A stretch of DNA of 64,000 bases from Blastomussa wellsi (lineage: Eukaryota; Cnidaria; Anthozoa; Scleractinia; Plerogyridae): the NCBI GenBank assembly GCA_947652115.1, contig OX393561.1, forward strand, positions 22,436,888-22,500,887, given 5' to 3'. A program made the translations under genes and the position numbers. This document shows, in pieces, positions 59,738 to 64,000 of the stretch. The notes below the pieces were generated by a model. That model was not told where the DNA came from and searched no databases. It saw nothing but the letters and a program-made list of their open reading frames with translations. Positions within the stretch are counted from its first letter, which is position 1; every line of letters starts with the position of its first letter.

Positions 59738-59875
59738 TATATCAAACACTCAAGTGTTTCCTCCGATTTCCAAACACCGCGAAGTTCATCATAAATACTT
59801 TGCACATCCTAGTTTCAACTCTCTTCTCCATGTTTGGAATCAGAGGAAACTCTCTCTTTCATGTTTGATATATTA
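59738..59875. mobile_element. fold-back MITE (copy 2), TNP2 intron
   Basis: ATATATCAAACACTC...TTTCCAAACACC faces its approximate reverse complement ending ATGTTTGATATATT. Ends and internal blocks match the element at 22165-22307, with more divergence. Confidence 0.6.
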
Positions 59876-61090
59876 TACTAAATATGAATTGCAAATTGCT
59901 TTTGATGCTCGTCTCTTTGTACTTGTGGATGGAAGGTCATGGCTTTGAATGCCATTAGAGCCTTCGACTTTTTCAGGCCTTTTTCTTTGATATATTGCTT
60001 TAAGTCTCAAAAAACTTTAATTAGGATTTCTTAATTAATTTTTACACAATTAATGTAATGCCTGGATGAGACTTTTCTAGAAATTTTATCATCCTTAATA
60101 TCTCATTTCAGGCCTATTTCACCTGAGTTATTAGATTTCTACCCACTGATGCAACACCAATTTCTAATCTTTAAATGACATATCAGATCAATTTTAATCA
60201 GTTCTTAATCTTATAGGAGTCTTATTGTTTTCTTTTAGATGTGTGCCAAATCTTTGGAAGGTGCCAGACATATTGAGAAACTGGTTGCAAGCATGCCTTT
60301 GTTTGAAAACAGCTTCAAGGAGGGGGTTTTTGTTGGTGGGATGATCTTCAATGAAGTACAATTTTCACAAAGAGACATGAACTTGATTGATTTATCAGAC
60401 TCATCCTTGTCTTTTGCTGTACCTGAGATTGCCTTCTCATTCCGAAGTTTTTGGAGGCCTGTTCAGACTCCTGCAGGAATGCTGTACCGAAAAGGAGAAC
60501 ATGTTGTCTGTCAAGTTGGTGCTCATGATGAATACATTTGCCAAATAACAAATTTCTTGTGTCTTCGTTCTGAGGGAGAGTTCGTTAAATTTGTGAAAGT
60601 ACTTAAGTATTCTCAGGCAGTGGATGGGGAGGGTACCCCTCTTTCTGATCCATACAGTGGTGGCTTAGTGATAGACACTGCAAATGCACAAGAACTTATT
60701 GTCCCTGTCAATGCCATGTTGAGAAAAATAATTTTGTGCAGTATTTTTGCCGATGATGATAATGCTGATCGAAAGATAGCAGTAGATTTTCAAAGAGAAA
60801 CCCCACCAATTTCATCTCATGATATTCTTGTGCCATTCTACCCACAAGTTAATGACATGATTTCCATTAAAGGAGCTGACCCCATCCCTTGGTTGGCAAA
60901 GGTGTTAACAATCCAAGAAAGAGCAAAAACTGTAAAAGTTTGGTATTACTTAAAGGACACGACAAGACCTGGCAAAAAGCTGTATGTACCCTATTGTGAT
61001 GCACGACAAGCACAGGATTGGGTGTCATGGGACTCCATTTTGGGTCTTGCAAGCGGTGAATGGAGGGGCGATGCTTGGAAAATGGAATAA

Positions 61091-61730
61091 CTTTCAATAC
61101 AGTTAGCAACTGAAATATGCTGTGACAGTTATAACTGTAACTAGGGTGTTGTAATAACTTCTCACACTTAGGGTACTGTAAAAATTATATTTTATTATTG
61201 TAAACACATTCTGCATTGGAATTTTTATGAAAGGCAAATTTACATGCAGTTATTGTCATGAACAGGTTCTATTATTCCCTGTTCAAATGGTATAGATACT
61301 TCTAGTGTTGAATTTTGAGGGCTTTCATGGGTTTAAATATATCTTATTGGATGGTTCAACATATATGCGCAAATATTTTGTGAGTCGCGTAGTATTTTTC
61401 CAAGTCCCAAAAGGGGGAGGAAAAATACAAGCAGCAAGCAAAATCTCCGGATGTATTATATTTTAAACCGTCCAAGTATTCCACTATTGTGCCATTTTCT
61501 AGTACAATTTGTATATAATTATGGCAAAAGTTTTTGAAAGACATCCTGCATTGTCGGTAAATCATACTAATCTTACAAAGGACATGTGTTTGAGGCAAAC
61601 AACACTAATGAAACCATTCAATCATATGCCCTTCAAAGTTCAATTTCTAGTTATGTTCAAAATTCTTATGAAAAAAAATTATTATGTATCTTGGGGTATT
61701 CCTGTGTGAATGGTGCTCAAAACTGTTGAT
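61091..61730. other. 3' region of TNP2-like gene
   Basis: Non-coding, AT-rich. It should contain the transposase 3' UTR. Nothing else recognisable. Confidence 0.4.
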
Positions 61731-61734
61731 GGTA

Positions 61735-62203
61735 AATTTTAATTAAAGAGTGACTGATAAAGTAAGACAACCATAAAATGGTTATAGCACAGCTAGTACA
61801 CAACACTGGTTCTTTAATGGGGATGTTAATCTACAGTTATGTGTTCTGAATTCTCATAATGTTTTTTGCAGGATTTTAGTGAATGGTAATTAAAAAAAAA
61901 CATAATGGTTAAGTTCTGGGAATAAAGTGAGAGTATCATGAATGTTTTTTCTATAAAAACCATGTTTGGATTTTCAACTAATTCCATTATTGTATTTTGT
62001 TTTTGCATTACAAGCGGACTTTCCAAAACCAAGAATGGTTTCTCCTTATTACACATGATGGAATTGGTACAATTAACATTAATGGCTAATTGTTGAGAAT
62101 GTTAAAAGTAGAGGACGGGAGAAAAAAACATTAATGTTTAATTTTGTTAATGGTATTTCAAGAAAAAACATCATGTTTCCTTCAAATTCATCAATGTTTT
62201 TTT
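61735..62203. repeat. right subterminal repeat array
   Basis: Units like those at the left end, for example AACATTAATGGCTAAT, AACATTAATGTTTAAT, TTAATGGTATTTC and ATCAATGTTTTTTTGG. Density is highest at 62070-62200, next to the terminal repeat. Confidence 0.7.
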
Positions 62204-62219
62204 GGATTTTTTTCCTGTG

Positions 62220-64000
62220 CAATCTGTAAAGAAATTAGAACATCAACATTAAAAATACATAAAGGGAAAGTGGCGGGAGGGAGTTACATTGTTATATCTC
62301 GCCTCCTATTATTCGTACAATTATAATTATACTTCAGGCTGCAAGCAGCCCTTGCATAATCTCCAATTGTACATCATAATACTCATCTCGATGTAACAAT
62401 GTATGTTCAAAGCTTGAAGACCCTGGTTCAACTGCAGCACTAGCTAAAACAGAGCAGCCAACACTAGCGTTCCAAACAGGACGATAATAAAACTTTTTGA
62501 AAGTGGTCTCATTCGTCCAATCAGCGAGACAGACTATCTCTGGAATAGAGATGCCTGCTCTCAGTGCTGCAGAAGTAGCTGCTCCACGAGTGGAGTGAGC
62601 CTTAAACACTGTGTTGTCAATACCAGCTTCCAACAAACAGTTCTTAACCCAGTGAGACAGGGTAGCAGAACCCACAGGCTTATGAGGGTTATTCACAGAG
62701 AGAAATAACTTGTTTGGTTCAGAAACTGATTCTGGCCTAAAAGCTTGTGTTCGCGTTTCATACTCTTTAAGACATGAGCATGGGCAAAGCAACTCATTTT
62801 CTGGGAAACTAGAGTGAAAGGAGGTCTTTAAGGGGTTTCCAACCCGAACCCCTTTAGTAAGTTCTGGGAGGTTAAAAGTAACACCTTCTGGGTGAAATCG
62901 TCTGAAACGTAAATCATGGGCTATTAATTCAGAGCCCCTCTCTGCAGAAGTAATAGCAAGCAAAACTGCCAGTTTTTTTACTAAGTTGCTTTAATGATAG
63001 TTGCTCATTGGAACCCAAACCTTCCAAATAACTCGTAACTTTGCCAACATCCTATGTAGATGTGTATCTTGGTACTGGTGGACGGGAATTGAAAATCCCT
63101 TTTAATAGCTGAACTACAAGGGGATGTTCCCCAACATTGTAACCTTCAATTTGTGGGTGTGTTGCCGACAAAGCTGAGCGATACACATTTAGAGTACGAT
63201 ACTCCAGGCCTGCCTCAAATTGACTGGCCAGGAAGTTTAACACTGAATCTAAAGATGCTGAAAGGGGATTGACTTGTTGTTCACGACACCAACAAGTCCA
63301 CTTTCTCCAGGCTGAAGAATAAGTTGTTTCTGTCCTGGTTCTCCATGCAACCAGGAGCAGTCTTTGAGATGGCAGTGAAACTGTTGTACCTTCATATCGA
63401 CTCCTGAGACTAGCCATGCGGCTAGTTGAAGGTGAGCAAGAGGGATTGTCTATCATCATTTCTAACAACAATGGGTAGCATGGTTGGGTTTCCCACACTG
63501 GAGTCACAATTGTCAACTGAGAGACTGACTGACGCAGAACTTGCTTTAGGCACCAGCCTATCAGGGCAAATGGAGGGAATGCGTATCCCTTGAGCTGGCT
63601 CCAATCCAGAGTAAAGGCATCCACTGCCTCTGCCTCTGGATCTGGCTTCCAACTCACAAACTTGGGTAGTTGCATTGTCAGTCTGCTTGCAAAAAGGTCT
63701 ATTGTGAAGGGGCCCCATTTGTTGTTGATCCCCTGAAAGATGGATGGTTCCAGTTGCCAGTCGCTGGAATCTGGATGAGCTCGGGATTCGAAATCGGCCA
63801 CAATGTTTAGTCGCCCTGGCAAGTGGTGAGCTTCGACTGTAATAGACCGTTCTAGACACCACTGCCAAAGGTCGAAGGCTAGGCTTGACAAGACTAGTGA
63901 TGTTGGCCCGCCCATTTTGTTTATATAACTTATTGCTGTTGTAGTGTCTATCATTAACTTTACATGGATGTTGCACTTGTTTCTTAGAAATGACTTTAGG
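62220..64000 (-). mobile_element. DIRS-like tyrosine-recombinase retrotransposon, 3' part
   Basis: RNase H and tyrosine recombinase coding sequence on the minus strand runs in from beyond the window edge. The right-hand part of the element (reverse transcriptase, gag) lies outside the window. Its 3' non-coding sequence starts at 62333, and the last 50 bp recur inverted at 43535-43588. The exact 3' end is not fixed. Confidence 0.85.
62334..64000 (-). pseudogene. DIRS RNase H and tyrosine recombinase, two lesions
   Basis: The frame entering at 64000 reads LMIDTTTAISYINKMGG, the RNase H motif of DIRS-type polyproteins, and continues through HHLPGRLN and WGPFTIDLFASR. A recombinase N-terminal helical region follows (TYSSAWRKWTCWC...LNVYRSALSATHP). 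A TAG at 63052-63054 replaces what is usually Trp, and an extra base in the T run 62973-62979 shifts frame. The recombinase catalytic half is then readable to 62334: box A Arg in ITSAERGSEL, HSTRGAATSAA (HxxR) and KKFYYRP (nucleophile Tyr). The catalytic residues are all present, but the two lesions make this copy inactive unless suppressed. Confidence 0.88.

Larger units (their letters stand above)
47312..61090 (+). pseudogene. TNP2-like CACTA transposase, frameshifted and split by L1
   Basis: Seven exons: 47312-47517, 49473-50396, 51249-51419, 51659-51826, 52594-58470 (containing the L1), 58790-59307, 60239-61090. Phases agree; about 1066 residues without the L1. The N-terminus is Cys/His-rich (CHCNELPYTHVHCPC); exon 2 has an acidic stretch, a second Cys cluster (STCRHCGKPG) and GHWDGWQPF with the probable first aspartate. 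Exon 4 has WTGDYPAQ (second Asp), exon 5 FDVMHNLPLN (D-x2-H), exon 6 the DUF4218-like FWCFSFERAVKRY (catalytic Glu), and exon 7 a beta-rich C-terminus perhaps like DUF4216 or BAH. This follows the TNP2 order. One extra base near 50236-50239 creates TGA at 50242; the C-x2-C after the second Asp reads CRRD. Either defect would disable it. Confidence 0.82.
43742..62219 (+). mobile_element. 18.5-kb CACTA/EnSpm-like DNA transposon
   Basis: Perfect 16-bp terminal inverted repeats (CACAGGAAAAAAATCC at 43742-43757; complement at 62204-62219) are flanked by CAA at 43739-43741 and 62220-62222, a 3-bp target duplication as expected for EnSpm/CACTA. Subterminal arrays of an ATTAATG motif lie inside both ends. 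Between them are two divergent genes: a SAM-domain protein (minus) and a TNP2-like transposase (plus). An L1 insertion adds 5.5 kb, so the element was about 13 kb before it. Confidence 0.85.

Overview
This is nuclear DNA of an animal, most probably an anthozoan cnidarian such as a stony coral. The reasons are spliceosomal introns with GT/AG ends and consistent phases, an AT-rich base composition, one large receptor tyrosine kinase gene with lectin-like and fibronectin III ectodomains, and a dense mix of transposons typical of cnidarian genomes (hAT, L1, Penelope, DIRS, CACTA-like, Merlin, tRNA-derived SINEs, many inverted-repeat MITEs). Species identity is inference; nothing bacterial or viral was seen.

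Layout. 321-1373 (+): a three-exon chromodomain gene. 1558-8712 (-): a single-frame DDE-type transposase gene (coiled coil, RAG1/Transib-like catalytic signature, C-terminal SAP domain), cut in two by a complete 4.5-kb hAT element at 3825-8327. That hAT carries its own spliced transposase gene and, between the transposase exons, an F-box/leucine-rich exon with matching splice phase. 9424-10965: a 5'-truncated Penelope-like retroelement (RT plus GIY-YIG) ending in a tail with a hammerhead-ribozyme-like fold; a second copy of that tail lies at 37837-37985. 11553-11905: a decayed Merlin transposase piece. 17728-34330 (+): a 21-exon receptor tyrosine kinase gene, reconstructed here as about 1561 residues, whose ectodomain has a five-exon unit duplicated in tandem. 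35.1-37 kb: fold-back repeats, a tRNA-like SINE head and micro/minisatellites. 39823-43375: a hAT element with 6-bp target duplication and an internal tandem duplication that breaks its transposase. 43742-62219: an 18.5-kb CACTA/EnSpm-like element with perfect 16-bp terminal inverted repeats, a CAA target duplication, subterminal arrays of an ATTAATG motif, and two divergent genes (a SAM-domain protein and a TNP2-like transposase) sharing a 241-bp intergenic promoter region. A full-length, apparently intact L1 retrotransposon (52911-58409) sits inside one transposase exon. 62220-64000 (-): the RNase H and tyrosine-recombinase end of a DIRS-like retrotransposon, running off the window.

How the parts relate. 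The host gene content is essentially the receptor kinase and perhaps the chromodomain gene; nearly everything else is mobile DNA, often nested. Two insertions (hAT into the RAG1-like gene, L1 into the TNP2-like gene) leave reading frames that close exactly when the insert and one target duplication are subtracted, which gives the order of events. All exon calls were made by eye from splice signals, phase and protein similarity remembered from known families; no database search was possible.
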